A stretch of 64,000 bases of DNA from Schaalia sp. Marseille-Q2122 (GTDB taxonomy: Bacteria > Actinomycetota > Actinomycetes > Actinomycetales > Actinomycetaceae). The DNA lies in contig NZ_CAHJXR010000009.1 in the NCBI RefSeq assembly GCF_903645355.1, forward strand, positions 1-64,000. The letters run 5' to 3'. Both the position numbers and the translations under genes were made by a program. Position 1 is the stretch's first letter, and each line of letters starts with the position of its first letter. Under the pieces are notes generated by a model that was not told the origin of the DNA, made no database searches, and was given only the letters and a program-made list of their open reading frames with translations. Of this stretch, positions 28,530 to 37,396 are shown one piece after another.

Positions 28530-30949
28530 GTTCGTCTCATTCGGCTTCGCTGCTGGCCCTGGTTGAGCGGATTGGCCGCCAGCATGGGCAGCATGTCCAC
28601 ACTCATGTGATTCCCTCACGCGAGGGCGTGGTGGTGCCCTGGCCGCAGTGGGTGGATGAGCGGGTTGTTGCCGCGTGGGCGAGGCGCGGTGTGGAGGCGC
28701 CGTGGGCGCATCAGGCGCTCACTCTTGATGCGATTGGCGAGGGCGCCGACGTTGTGTTGGCGACCGGGACCGGGTCGGGCAAGTCTTTGGCGGCGTGGAC
28801 GCCGATTCTGTCGGATTTGGCCGAGAGCGCGTTTACGACGCGCATTTCGCAGGTTCACCGCCGTCCGACCTGCCTCTATCTGTCTCCGACGAAGGCTTTG
28901 GCGGCTGACCAGTTGGCGGCTGTGCATCGCCTATTGGCTGAGAGTGAGTTGGAGGTCCGGGCGACCTGCGCCGATGGGGATACGCCGCGTGAGGCGAAGG
29001 AGTGGGCGCGGGCGAATGCCGATATTGTCTTGACGAATCCGGATTTTGTGCATTTTGTGCTGCTGCCGGGTCACCAGCGTTGGACGAGGTTTTTGTCGTC
29101 CTTGCGCTACGTCATTATTGACGAGTTGCATCATTGGCGGGGCGTGACGGGTTCGCATATTGCCCTGGTGATGCGGCGTTTGCTGCGGGCTGCTCGCCGT
29201 CTGGGTGCCGACCCTCAAGTCATTATGCTTTCGGCGACGGTGCGTGATCCCGAGCGTGTGGGTGAGGCGATGATTGGCCGTGCCGGGGTGCGCGCTGTCA
29301 TGGAGGATACCTCTCCTGCGGGGGTGCGTCATTTGGCGCTGTGGCAGGCGCGTGAGGTCGTTGATGAGACGGCTATTCCGATGGATTCTTTTCTTGCGGC
29401 ACTTGCCGGGGAGATTCCGGTGTTGGAGGCGCCCACGCGGCGTGTGAGTGCGGCTACTGAGGCTGCCTTGCTCACGGCCGATTTGGTAGCTGCTGGGGGT
29501 AGGGTGTTGACCTTTGTGCGTTCGCGGGCGGGGGCCGAGGCTGTGGCCGCGCAGGCGCGTGAGCGTTTGGATGCCACGGTGGGTGGTGATTTGTCGGCTC
29601 GTGTGGGGGCTTATCGGGGTGGTTATCTTCCGGAGGAGCGGCGCGCCTTGGAGGCGGCTCTGCGTTCGGGCGCGGTGCGCGCGTTGGCGACGACGTCGGC
29701 TTTGGAACTGGGCTTGGATGTGTCGGGTTTAGATGCGACGGTGACGGCGGGCTGGCCGGGGACGCGCGCTTCCTTGTGGCAGCAGGTGGGTCGCGCGGGC
29801 CGGGCGGGTGCCGAGGGCGTGTCGGTGCTGGTGGCTTCTGATAATCCTTTAGATACCTATTTGGTGCATCATCCGGAGCAGGTGCTCGCCCCGGTGGAGG
29901 CGGCGGTGATTGATCCGTCGAATCCGTGGGTGTTGGCTCCGCATGTGTGTGCGGCGGCTGCCGAGTTTCCTTTTAGTGCCGACGAGGGCGATTTTGAGTG
30001 CTTTGCTTTGGCTGATGATGCACTTTTGCGGGATTTGGTGGCGCAGGGGTATCTCAAGAAACGCTGGGATGGGTGGCGTTGGGATGTGACCCGTCCGGAG
30101 CGTGCCTGTGATTTGACGGATTTACGAGGTGGCGGCGGGGATGTGCAGATTGTCGAGGCTGCCACCGGCATGGTTGTTGGTAGCGTCCCTGATGGGGATG
30201 CGGATTCGCAGGTTTTTCCTGATGCGATCTATGTTCATCAGGGCAAGACTTATCATGTGCTGTCGTTGATGCCGGTGGCGCCGGGTTCGCCTCAGCGTGT
30301 GGCGGAGGTTGAGGAGGTTGCCACCCGTTTGCGGACGCGCGCCAAGCAGCATGTATCGGTCCAGATCCGCGAGGTTCTTGAGAGCTGGACGAGTCCAGAT
30401 CATACGGTGACGTGGAATTTTGGCGCGGTGGATGTGGCGAGCCGCGTGACGGATTATGACCTGTTGCGCCTGCCGGGGTTGGAGTTTTTGCGGAATCAGG
30501 AACTGAGCCTTCCGACCCGCACCCTGGTGACGAAATCCGTGTGGTACACGATAACGCCCACTGCGCTCAGAGCAATTGGGGTGAAGAAGGCTGATGTGCC
30601 AGGGGCCTTGCATGCCGCTGAACATGCGGCCATTGCTTTGCTGCCCTTGCTGGCCACCTGTGATCGCTGGGATTTAGGTGGCTTGTCGACGGCTGAGCAT
30701 GAGGACACGATCTTGCCGACGGTGTTTGTCCATGACGCTTATCGTGGTGGTGCTGGCCATTCCCAGTATGGCTTCGACCATGCGCGTGAGTGGGTGGGTG
30801 CGGTGCTTGAGGCCGTGGAGTCCTGCCCCTGCGAGGACGGGTGTCCCTCTTGCGTGCAGTCTCCGAAGTGCGGCAATGGGAATGAGCCCTTGTCGAAGGC
30901 GGGGGCCGTCGCTGTGTTGCGCTATTTGCTGGAGCGAACTCCGCGCTGA
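28526..30949 (+). CDS. DEAD/DEAH-box helicase with C-terminal DUF1998-type Cys cluster (MrfA/Rv3649-like)
   Basis: The protein has 807 residues. The helicase core (~40-430) has Walker [18 protein letters not shown] as the DEAH-type box, LSATVRDP, and QVGRAGRAG as motif VI. The C-terminal region ends with a four-Cys cluster ([10 protein letters not shown], then [11 protein letters not shown]) typical of DUF1998 helicases. Bacillus MrfA of this group unwinds DNA during repair of mitomycin-type lesions. In mycobacteria the homologous gene lies next to the Tad locus, as here. The start overlaps the upstream YbjN stop. Confidence 0.92.
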   Translation: MSSSHSASLLALVERIGRQHGQHVHTHVIPSREGVVVPWPQWVDERVVAAWARRGVEAPWAHQALTLDAIGEGADVVLATGTGSGKSLAAWTPILSDLAESAFTTRISQVHRRPTCLYLSPTKALAADQLAAVHRLLAESELEVRATCADGDTPREAKEWARANADIVLTNPDFVHFVLLPGHQRWTRFLSSLRYVIIDELHHWRGVTGSHIALVMRRLLRAARRLGADPQVIMLSATVRDPERVGEAMIGRAGVRAVMEDTSPAGVRHLALWQAREVVDETAIPMDSFLAALAGEIPVLEAPTRRVSAATEAALLTADLVAAGGRVLTFVRSRAGAEAVAAQARERLDATVGGDLSARVGAYRGGYLPEERRALEAALRSGAVRALATTSALELGLDVSGLDATVTAGWPGTRASLWQQVGRAGRAGAEGVSVLVASDNPLDTYLVHHPEQVLAPVEAAVIDPSNPWVLAPHVCAAAAEFPFSADEGDFECFALADDALLRDLVAQGYLKKRWDGWRWDVTRPERACDLTDLRGGGGDVQIVEAATGMVVGSVPDGDADSQVFPDAIYVHQGKTYHVLSLMPVAPGSPQRVAEVEEVATRLRTRAKQHVSVQIREVLESWTSPDHTVTWNFGAVDVASRVTDYDLLRLPGLEFLRNQELSLPTRTLVTKSVWYTITPTALRAIGVKKADVPGALHAAEHAAIALLPLLATCDRWDLGGLSTAEHEDTILPTVFVHDAYRGGAGHSQYGFDHAREWVGAVLEAVESCPCEDGCPSCVQSPKCGNGNEPLSKAGAVAVLRYLLERTPR

Positions 30950-31076
30950 GTGCCTGACTATCTATCTGTCTGTCAGTTTTGGCGGAGGTCGGTAGGAGCA
31001 TCGGGAGCATCAGGGGAGGTCAGGGAAGAGGGTGGCTTCCATGTGGATGGGGGCGGAGATACCTGGCGGTAAATAA

Positions 31077-31160
31077 CTTTAAGGGGCCGACCCTTGGCCA
31101 GCCCCCCAAAGCATCCCATCAACACAGTGCGAGTTCTTCCCGATGCAGTCCCTTTCCGAT
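31077..31160. repeat. Hairpin-plus-conserved-block element, copy 1 (possible structured RNA)
   Basis: An imperfect stem-loop (31077-31111, CTTT..GGGGC / GCCCC..AAAG) is followed by a 23-bp block (31111-31133, starting GCATCCCATCAACAC). That block is identical in copy 2, and CCCGATG and TCCCTT blocks follow it in both. The element lies 130 bp after the helicase gene, in the 634-bp convergent gap 30950-31583, where I see no gene. Confidence 0.6.
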
Positions 31161-31394
31161 AACGGGTCTCCTGTTTGACCCGTCACCTCATGTCTGTTGC
31201 CAACTACAATAAAAGCTCTTCCTTATGGGACCTTAAGCGGCGCCTGAAAAATGCCTGTATATTTACGGGTTTGAAGGGCTAAAAAGCGGCTTTTCGGTCA
31301 GTTTTTCCCAGGCTACTTCCAGCTTTCCTTTTCCTTCTCAACTAAAGGCTCTCAGCATTGAAAGAACGCGCACCACGCACCACCGGCCACACAC

Positions 31395-31478
31395 GTTAAT
31401 GGGCTGACCTTGTGGCCAGCCCATTAACGCATCCCATCAACACAGTGCGAGGTCTCCCGATGTTATCCCTTCCGGTCA
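31395..31478. repeat. Hairpin-plus-conserved-block element, copy 2 (possible structured RNA)
   Basis: This copy is 318 bp downstream of copy 1. A perfect 12-bp stem (31395-31406 with 31417-31428) uses different bases from copy 1 but occupies the same place. The identical 23-bp block follows at 31429-31451, then CCCGATG and TCCCTT. Pairing is kept while the sequence changes, which argues for an RNA or cruciform structure rather than chance. Confidence 0.6.
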
Positions 31479-31512
31479 AGGTGTCACTTGGCTGACCCCT
31501 TGGCCTTGCGTC

Positions 31513-31541
31513 GTTCTTCATCAAGAACACTAGCTGTTCTT
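31513..31541. terminator. Alternative stem-loops at the 3' end of the Tad operon
   Basis: GTTCTT-catc-AAGAAC (31513-31528) and AAGAACA-ctagc-TGTTCTT (31523-31541) share a middle arm and are mutually exclusive. They lie 43 bp after the last tad gene stop and could end transcription, but no clear T-tail is present. Confidence 0.3.
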
Positions 31542-31583
31542 CCTGATGAGAGCTTCAGTGCAACTCATGAACTTCCTGTGTAT

Positions 31584-31994
31584 TTAGGCTGGTCCAGCCC
31601 GTGCTCGACCGCTGACGGTGAACTCCCAACCGCCCCACCTCCACGGTGCGTCAATGGTGACACGCACATCAAAACCATCCTGGGAGCATGCTCCCAGAAT
31701 CACCTCATTAGCCTGCGCCACCTGCCTCGCGCAGTCGCACCCATCACCAGATGCCCCGGCGAACACAAGGCCACTCTGCCGACACTCAGCCCCTGCAAGG
31801 GCGGCCAGGTCAGCAACGGCTTGCGCGCGCACAGCGCTCGCGTGGGCAATACCCGCCGCAGCCACCACGCCCCCGATAATGACAAGTATCGCCAGAATGC
31901 CCACGATGGCAATCGTCCCGGACCCCTCCTCGGAGCGCCGATAGTGACGCCACGGATCACCCGAATTCTCCTCGTTACACGAGTGCCCCCTCAC
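31584..31994 (-). CDS. TadE-like pseudopilin of the Tad locus (Rv3654c-like)
   Basis: I chose the GTG at 31994: it overlaps the upstream TadE stop (GTGA) and has AGGAGG upstream. The longer frame from 32225 would read through the TadE gene in another frame. The 136-residue product has a short basic head, EEGSGTIAIVGILAILVIIGGVV as the hydrophobic pilin-type helix (~25-47), and a small extracellular part with several Cys (AECRQ, GDGCDCARQV). The +5 Glu after the presumed Gly-Ser cleavage site, found in Flp and TadE, is missing. It is the last gene of the tad operon. Confidence 0.75.
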   Translation of the reverse strand: MRGHSCNEENSGDPWRHYRRSEEGSGTIAIVGILAILVIIGGVVAAAGIAHASAVRAQAVADLAALAGAECRQSGLVFAGASGDGCDCARQVAQANEVILGACSQDGFDVRVTIDAPWRWGGWEFTVSGRARAGPA

Positions 31995-32380
31995 AGCCCC
32001 ACCTCCTCTCGAAGCGTGACCACCTCGCAGCTCATCTGCGAAGCCAACCAGGCAACGGGTGTCCGCAGTGGCCACTGAGCCCTGACCCTCACCCAGCGTC
32101 CCTCCTGAGAAATACTTACACTCCCGGCCTCGTATCCCGCAGGCAGAGGCAGTGCCATGAGAGAGTCCACCCCCGCTGAAGCCTCGCGGGCGGCGTGGCG
32201 TGCGCCCTCCCTCGCCAGCTGGCATGCCTGCGCCTTCGCATGACCTGCATCGATTCCCGCAAGAATCATGGCAAGTACGCTCATCACAGCCACCAGCCCC
32301 ATCGCAAACTCCACGCTGACAGAGCCAGAGTCACTCTCAACACCGCGCTCAGCCTCACGCATTGGATGCTGTACTCCCAT
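31991..32380 (-). CDS. TadE-like pilus assembly pseudopilin
   Basis: The protein has 129 residues. After an acidic leader, the prepilin-type site SGS|VSVEFAMGLVAVMSVL appears (~residues 19-40), with Glu at +5, and then one hydrophobic helix. The extracellular domain of ~80 residues contains EGARHAAREASAG, a TadE-type segment. It is likely cleaved by a TadV-type prepilin peptidase, which is not encoded in this window. It lies 34 bp after the Flp gene and overlaps the next TadE-like gene by 4 nt. Confidence 0.8.
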   Translation of the reverse strand: MGVQHPMREAERGVESDSGSVSVEFAMGLVAVMSVLAMILAGIDAGHAKAQACQLAREGARHAAREASAGVDSLMALPLPAGYEAGSVSISQEGRWVRVRAQWPLRTPVAWLASQMSCEVVTLREEVGL

Positions 32381-32414
32381 GGCACTCCCCTTATCTGCCC
32401 GTCAAGACAGGGCG

Positions 32415-32591
32415 CTAAATCGACAGTGCCCGCTCGATGATTCCCTGCAGGGCAGCGCGCACCGCATCCGATTGGACGATGACAAGAAGTAGGCCAGCAA
32501 AAGCCGCCGCCGCGACCGCGCCAATGGCGTATTCAACGGTAGTAGAGCCTTCCTCGGGCGAGAGGACATCAGTGCTGTAGAGGTCATTCAT
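32415..32591 (-). CDS. Flp-type pilin (DUF4244-like)
   Basis: The protein has 58 residues from the ATG at 32591, chosen because AAGGAG lies 7 nt upstream; an ATG 15 nt earlier lacks a site. The mature part begins at the Flp prepilin motif EEG|STTVEYAIGAVAAAAFAG, with Glu at +5, followed by the hydrophobic helix and a very short tail (GIIERALSI). Flp pilins polymerise into Tad pili for adhesion. It follows a 214-bp gap after the tadB/C gene that holds three DnaA-box-like sites. Confidence 0.85.
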   Translation of the reverse strand: MNDLYSTDVLSPEEGSTTVEYAIGAVAAAAFAGLLLVIVQSDAVRAALQGIIERALSI

Positions 32592-32707
32592 TGCTTTCTC
32601 CTTCACATAGAGACCGCCGACACGCTATATCCGGCGGCGCAGCAGATCTTGCTGTCACCCCAGCCTCGCCGACGCCACCGCCTTGCCCTAATGGACACAG
32701 ACGCGCC

Positions 32708-32774
32708 TGTGGATAACGTCCTGCGGCCCCTGCACCTGTGGATAAGCGACGTGATCGCATGTTCTCTATCCACA
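32708..32774. promoter_or_regulatory. Cluster of three DnaA-box-like sites upstream of flp
   Basis: TGTGGATAA occurs at 32708-32716 and 32737-32745, both exact complements of TTATCCACA. CTATCCACA (one mismatch) occurs at 32766-32774 in the other orientation. They occupy the 214-bp gap between tadB/C and flp, where no gene is seen. Confidence 0.5.
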
Positions 32775-32805
32775 GCTCTCCCCACTCTTGGGGCATGACA
32801 GCAGG

Positions 32806-34134
32806 TCAGGAAGAAAAGCCCTGAACCAGAGCCACCACCAGTGGCACCACCCCCAGAGCAATAAAAGACGGCAACATGAACACCCCCAGGGGGACAACCA
32901 GGCGGACATTCAGACGCGCAGCCTGACGGCGCGCCTGGGTTGCTCGCCGCTGACGCAGGCGCAGGGCAGCACGCTCACAGCCCGGCACCGGTGAGACGCC
33001 ATCCTCCCAGGCTGCCTGCAACACCTGACCCAAGGGAGCAAAGTCGTCTGGCACCTGCCGCCAGGCTCGATGCCACGCCTCACCCCGCACCAACGCACGC
33101 GCCACCCCATCAAACTCCGCCACACCCCCGGCCTCGCCAAGGGTCTGAAGAACACGCGGAATCGCTGCCCCCGCCTCCAACCCCGCCGCCACAAGATCGC
33201 AGGCCAGCGCCGGATCAAGCCCCTCAGGTGGGCGGCCCCGCGCGTGAGCCACCATACGGGCCGACACCACATTCCCCGCAAGCATCAGCACCACACCCAC
33301 CACGCCCACCAGGGCGCCCAGCACCCCGGAGGTGAAAAAGACCAAAGGCTCGGCCCCTAAGATCCCAGCAGCCGCCACCCCCAGCAGAGGCATGGCGTTG
33401 AGGATATGAGCCGACGCTGCTGGCCCGGCAGAAGCGACATCACGAGCCTCCTCATCAGCCTCATCGCTATCAATACTGCGCCCAATTCTGGCGAGGATGT
33501 CAGCCAGTGGCGCCCCCAGCACGCCGCTGAAGGCACAGGCTACGCCAAGGGATTCAACGGCGCGACGCTGGCGCTGAGCAGCTGGGCTACGCGCCCACCA
33601 CCACTGCACCCAGGCGTGGATGTAACGCAGCCACTCGTGCCATCCTCCGCCCAGGGCACCCAGCGCTTCTCGGCCGCGAGGACGAGGCATGGGGCGGGCG
33701 TAGGCGGCAACAGCCTCAGGCAGCTCCCAGCCACGGGCCACGTCCCGCGAAATCCCCAGCTCTTCCTCCTTTGGCCGCGCGCCCTGGGGGTGAGAAAGAC
33801 GTCGCCACCAGGGCTGCTCTGTGCGCGAGCATCGGCATCCATCCCCCACGCAGCCTGCCTCGTCACAGCGCGGCTCTTCACGGCACTGCTCTTCACGGCC
33901 TGGCTCTCGGCGGCCTTGCCCACCCCTGCCTGGCCAGCGCCTACCTCCCCCACGCTCACCTTGCCCGCGCCCACCTTGCCCGCGCCCACCTTCCCTGCGA
34001 CCGTGCGCCCCTCCGGTGGCGCCCTCCTCCCAGGCCGCCCGCAAGCTCTGCTGCCACGCCCTCTCATAGGGCGCCCCTGCCCGCAGGTGGGAGGCCATTT
34101 CCGTGGCGAGGAAGCCCACATCCATTACCTTCAT
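32806..34134 (-). CDS. Probable fused TadB-TadC (type II secretion F-domain) pilus assembly protein
   Basis: The ATG at 34134 has GGGAGGA just upstream and gives 442 residues. The N-terminal ~40 residues (LATEMASHLRAGAPYERAWQQSLRAAW) are TadB-like. A Gly/Arg-rich stretch of ~75 residues with several Cys follows, then helical and membrane segments (~190-305), and then a second F-domain unit (LDPALACDLVAAGLEAGAAIPRVLQTL) ending in one or two membrane helices. Mycobacteria have separate TadB and TadC genes at this place, and only one gene is seen here. A fusion is therefore likely, although a frameshift near the tandem repeats at 33.95 kb cannot be excluded. Confidence 0.7.
   Translation of the reverse strand: MKVMDVGFLATEMASHLRAGAPYERAWQQSLRAAWEEGATGGAHGRREGGRGQGGRGQGERGGGRRWPGRGGQGRREPGREEQCREEPRCDEAGCVGDGCRCSRTEQPWWRRLSHPQGARPKEEELGISRDVARGWELPEAVAAYARPMPRPRGREALGALGGGWHEWLRYIHAWVQWWWARSPAAQRQRRAVESLGVACAFSGVLGAPLADILARIGRSIDSDEADEEARDVASAGPAASAHILNAMPLLGVAAAGILGAEPLVFFTSGVLGALVGVVGVVLMLAGNVVSARMVAHARGRPPEGLDPALACDLVAAGLEAGAAIPRVLQTLGEAGGVAEFDGVARALVRGEAWHRAWRQVPDDFAPLGQVLQAAWEDGVSPVPGCERAALRLRQRRATQARRQAARLNVRLVVPLGVFMLPSFIALGVVPLVVALVQGFSS
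33940..33999. repeat. 15-bp tandem repeats inside the tadB/C gene
   Basis: About four 15-bp units of the type CCCACCTTGCCCGCG lie in tandem within the Gly/Arg-rich coding segment. The unit length is a multiple of three, so copy-number change would keep the frame. A different minus-strand frame is also open here and reads a VGAGK-type repeat. Confidence 0.6.
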
Positions 34135-34147
34135 TACCGTCCTCCCT

Positions 34148-35434
34148 TCATTGCACAACGCCCCATCCCTCAAGATCCCGCCCACCAAGCCTCAGCGCGG
34201 CTGCGAGGCGCTCCCAGGCAGGACCTTGATGAGCTCGACCTCCCTCGTCAATGAGCACAGCGATCTCACATCGCAATGGCCCCTCGCCCTCGCCCATCAC
34301 TCCCAACTCGGCAATACGGCGACGCCCATCAGGGCCGCGTTCCATGTGAATCACCAGGTCGAAGGCGGCCCGCGCCTGCGCCGCCACTGCCTGAGCGCTC
34401 AAACCTGCCAAAGCCCCCAAGGCCTCAAGGCGCGCAGGCACATCCCCCACACTATTGGCGTGAATCGTCGCCCATCCCCCGTCATGCCCCGTGTTGAGGG
34501 CCGCCAACATGTCACGCACCTCGCTGCCCCGACACTCCCCCACAATGATCCTGTCGGGCCTCATCCGCACGGCTGCGCGCACCAGTTCCGACAGGCTCAC
34601 CCCTCCGGCACCCTGCACATTCGGGGCGCGTTCTTGCAGGTGAACAACATGGGGGTGAGCGGGACGCAGCTCAGAGATTTCCTCAATACACACCAGGCGT
34701 TGATCGCCCGGAATCGCACTGAGCACCGCCGACAAAAGGGTCGTTTTCCCACTTCCCGTCGCCCCTGAAATAACACAATTCAGCCGCCTGTCGATGGCCG
34801 CGCGCATCCAGCGTTTCAGCAGGTCAGCACTGCCACCCACACACATGTCGCCAATACCAAGGACGCTCCCATGAGGAATACGCAAGGAAATCAAGGGCCC
34901 CTCCCCAGCAACCGGCGGGAGGACGGCATGCAGGCGAATACCGGTGGGGAGCGCCGCATCCACAATGGGACTGGCCTCGTCAAGGCGTCTACCGCAGTAG
35001 GCGGCAATCCTCACCGCCAGTTGCCGGACCTCTTGGCAGCTTTCGAAGTGGCGCTCGCCCTCCTTCAGGCCGCAGCCTCGGTCCACCCACACGCGGCATC
35101 CATTGACGAGGACGTCGCTCACCGCTGGGTCGACCAAGAGGGGGTCGATGAGGTCGCCGAAAGAAAACTCCTCCTGCACGCGCCCGCCGATGAGCTGAGG
35201 TAGGAGGGCGGTGGCCTCGTCACAGGAGTAGGCGCAGGCAGGACCAACGGTGATGACCCTATGACCGCGCTGGCGCCAGGGGGCGGCCTGAGGTGTACCC
35301 AAGAAAAGAATGCCCGGTGGGGAGGCCTCCTGAGCGGGGCGCATGTCGGGGCGACCAAGGGCGCGCAGGCGAGTGTTGAGTTGCCTTTCCTGGGCGGCGT
35401 CAAGGGCGTGAGCGTAAATGAGCGTGGCGGTCAT
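34148..35434 (-). CDS. tadA: TadA-type secretion ATPase (CpaF family)
   Basis: The protein has 428 residues. The ATPase core has Walker A GATGSGKTTLLSAV (~230), the Asp box ICIEEISELRP-like segment, RMRPDRIIVGECRGSEVRDML (Walker B region), and the His box HDGGWATIHANS. It energises Tad pilus assembly. The first ~85 residues, before VQEEFSFGDLIDPLL, are an extension not typical of CpaF (HRVITVGPACAYSCDEATALLPQLI). No separate TadZ/Ssd gene lies upstream, so this could be a remnant of one. It is the first gene of the minus-strand tad operon, 13 bp before the tadB/C start. Confidence 0.92.
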   Translation of the reverse strand: MTATLIYAHALDAAQERQLNTRLRALGRPDMRPAQEASPPGILFLGTPQAAPWRQRGHRVITVGPACAYSCDEATALLPQLIGGRVQEEFSFGDLIDPLLVDPAVSDVLVNGCRVWVDRGCGLKEGERHFESCQEVRQLAVRIAAYCGRRLDEASPIVDAALPTGIRLHAVLPPVAGEGPLISLRIPHGSVLGIGDMCVGGSADLLKRWMRAAIDRRLNCVISGATGSGKTTLLSAVLSAIPGDQRLVCIEEISELRPAHPHVVHLQERAPNVQGAGGVSLSELVRAAVRMRPDRIIVGECRGSEVRDMLAALNTGHDGGWATIHANSVGDVPARLEALGALAGLSAQAVAAQARAAFDLVIHMERGPDGRRRIAELGVMGEGEGPLRCEIAVLIDEGGRAHQGPAWERLAAALRLGGRDLEGWGVVQ

Positions 35435-35589
35435 TTCTCTAGCTCAGCGTGAAAACTTGCTAATCGCTATTGAAAGGGGGCATGGTTGTGGAAAACTAAT
35501 TCCACACCACAACGCCTGTGGATAACCTCCTGGGCGCGCTCCTTCGAGAGGGGATCGTGCCAGGTCAGTCGCATAGAAGAGGTTTCTTC

Positions 35590-36420
35590 GTGTCCCTAGT
35601 ACCCATGCCGAACCGCCAGCACACCCCCAGTCGCGCGGCCGCATTCTTTGACCTGGACAAGACCATTTTGGACACCTCCTCTTCTGTTGCCCTGCGCTCT
35701 CCCCTGGTTGATTCGGGGTTGATGACGCGCCGCAGCGCAGCCCTGGGTATCCTCTTGCACCTGCCCTACCTCCTGCGCGGCGCCGACCACGCCGCCATGG
35801 AACGCATGGGCAAGCAGCTTGGCGCCATGTCGCGCGGCTGGGATAGCGCCGTTCTTGAAGCGACCGTGCGCGACGCCCTGACCTCCTACATTGATCCGGT
35901 GTGCTTCGTCGAGGCCCTTGACCAGATTGCCATTCACCGCGCGGCCGGCCAGCCGGTGGTCATTGCCTCAGCCTCCGTATCGGAAATGGTTCGCCCCATC
36001 GGGGAGCTTCTCGGCGCTGACTTCGTCATTGGCTCCGAGGCTATCCGCGACGAGGACGGCACCTTCACCGGAGAGCTCGCCTCCCTCAACTATGCCGAGG
36101 AAAAGGCGCGTGCCTGCGCGGCTCTTGCCGCCGAACAGGGCTGGGATATGTCCCAGTGTTTCGCCTACTCCGACTCCGTCACCGACCTGCCCCTGCTCGA
36201 ATCTGTTGGCCACCCCGTGGCCGTGAATCCTGATCGTGGTCTACGCGACGCCGCAGAAGAACGAGGCTGGCAGATCCTTACCTTCCAGCACACGGCGCGG
36301 GTGCGTCCGTCGGCCTCGAAGGCTGCTTTGCCGATCGCGGCCGGCACCATCGCCGCTGGCGTGGTGCTGACAGTAGCCTATCGCCTGATGCGGGCGCGGC
36401 GAGCTCGCGCCAACGCCTAA
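35590..36420 (+). CDS. HAD-IB family phosphatase (SerB-like), C-terminal membrane helix
   Basis: The GTG at 35590 has AGAGG 7 nt upstream (276 residues); an ATG at 35605 is an alternative. HAD motifs in order are FDLDKTILD (motif I, DxDxT), VVIASASVSEMV (motif II), and EEKARACAAL with AYSDSVTDLPLLESVG (motifs III/IV). A hydrophobic helix near the C terminus (~245-265) and a basic end suggest membrane anchoring. It resembles mycobacterial Rv3661, next to the Tad locus. The substrate is unknown; the SerB similarity does not prove phosphoserine phosphatase activity. It diverges from tadA across a gap with a DnaA-box-like site at 35517-35525. Confidence 0.88.
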   Translation: MSLVPMPNRQHTPSRAAAFFDLDKTILDTSSSVALRSPLVDSGLMTRRSAALGILLHLPYLLRGADHAAMERMGKQLGAMSRGWDSAVLEATVRDALTSYIDPVCFVEALDQIAIHRAAGQPVVIASASVSEMVRPIGELLGADFVIGSEAIRDEDGTFTGELASLNYAEEKARACAALAAEQGWDMSQCFAYSDSVTDLPLLESVGHPVAVNPDRGLRDAAEERGWQILTFQHTARVRPSASKAALPIAAGTIAAGVVLTVAYRLMRARRARANA

Positions 36421-36538
36421 GAGGCCCGCAGACCTCGGGCACCCAACCCCCTCAGGGCTCCCAGCGTTTTAGCTCCGCCAGCCCTTCAGGGCGCCCTCCC
36501 ACTCAACTCGGCCAACGCTTCAGGAGCCACGAAACACC

Positions 36539-37396
36539 CTAGAGGCGCCCAGCCTGCACATGCAGGGCAACATCTTGCCCAATGCGCGCCCCCTCAAGGA
36601 CGGCGCGGGCGAAGAACTCATACCACTGGCCAAGGCCGGCGATAACCTCGTCCTGACCAGCTCCCGGCTGATGCGCCAAGCGCCAGGCCGCGAGCGCGCC
36701 CTCACTGGCAGGGACGTCCAGGGCGTGCAGGGCAGTGATGACGGCGACCGCACTGGGGTCAACGCCGCGTTCCACAAGGACCCACCGGGCAAGAGCCGCG
36801 CCCAACGCGGCCGACGCAACAGAAAACACCGGCGTGACGCGCAGGCGTGCGCTGACCTCAGCGGCACACACCCACGCGGGCAGAGGCGCTTGGAGGAGGG
36901 CTCGGACAGCTGCAAGTTCACCGGGGTGGGCGGGCAGGGCGACCTCGCGGGCGTTGACGAGGCCCGCTTCGACGAGTCCAGAGCACATGTCGCGGTGCAG
37001 GGCCGCCATCAGCGCTGGCACAGGACGAGGCCGACGCACGCTGCGTACTCGCGCATTCAGGGGAGGGAAACTGCTGGCAAGGTTCCATTGAGCGCGCCAC
37101 AGGCCCAGCGCCAGGGATTGGACGGGGTCGAGCGCTTCTGGGTGGAGGTCGCGGCTTTCTCGCATGGACAGTTCGCGGAGGTCATCGACGCTGATGCGCG
37201 CGCCTTCTAGGAGGGCGAGGGCGGTGGCCTCGCGGATGGCAGCCTCAGCGCGTGCGGCCTCCCATTGGCGCCTCAGTCCCTCGTGGAAACGCAGCTCACT
37301 GAGGGCGTGTTCGGCCTCGCTGCGGGCGCGTGAGACGGCGGGAAGGTCGGCGGCCGCCTGCAAAGTGGCGTGGGGAAGGAGGCTGTTTTCTGGCAC
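36539..37396 (-). CDS. Uncharacterised actinobacterial protein (Rv3662c position)
   Basis: The protein has 285 residues from the GTG at 37396, with AAGG 7 nt upstream. It is Ala/Arg/Leu-rich and mostly helical, with no signal peptide or membrane helix. The N terminus (AIREATALALLEGARISVDDLREL) faintly recalls the Fic N-terminal domain, but the Fic active motif HPFxxGNGR is absent, so I do not call it Fic. In mycobacteria an uncharacterised gene lies at the same place after the HAD gene. It converges with the HAD gene and diverges from the membrane protein gene. The function cannot be assigned. Confidence 0.75.
   Translation of the reverse strand: MPENSLLPHATLQAAADLPAVSRARSEAEHALSELRFHEGLRRQWEAARAEAAIREATALALLEGARISVDDLRELSMRESRDLHPEALDPVQSLALGLWRAQWNLASSFPPLNARVRSVRRPRPVPALMAALHRDMCSGLVEAGLVNAREVALPAHPGELAAVRALLQAPLPAWVCAAEVSARLRVTPVFSVASAALGAALARWVLVERGVDPSAVAVITALHALDVPASEGALAAWRLAHQPGAGQDEVIAGLGQWYEFFARAVLEGARIGQDVALHVQAGRL

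Noticed and set aside
31488-32078. 196-residue plus-strand frame across the end of the tad operon
   Set aside because: It overlaps the two TadE-like genes, which have GTGA coupling and ribosome sites; this frame has neither.
36539-37396. Fic-type AMP transferase
   Set aside because: Only a faint resemblance in the N-terminal region; the HPFxxGNGR active motif is absent.
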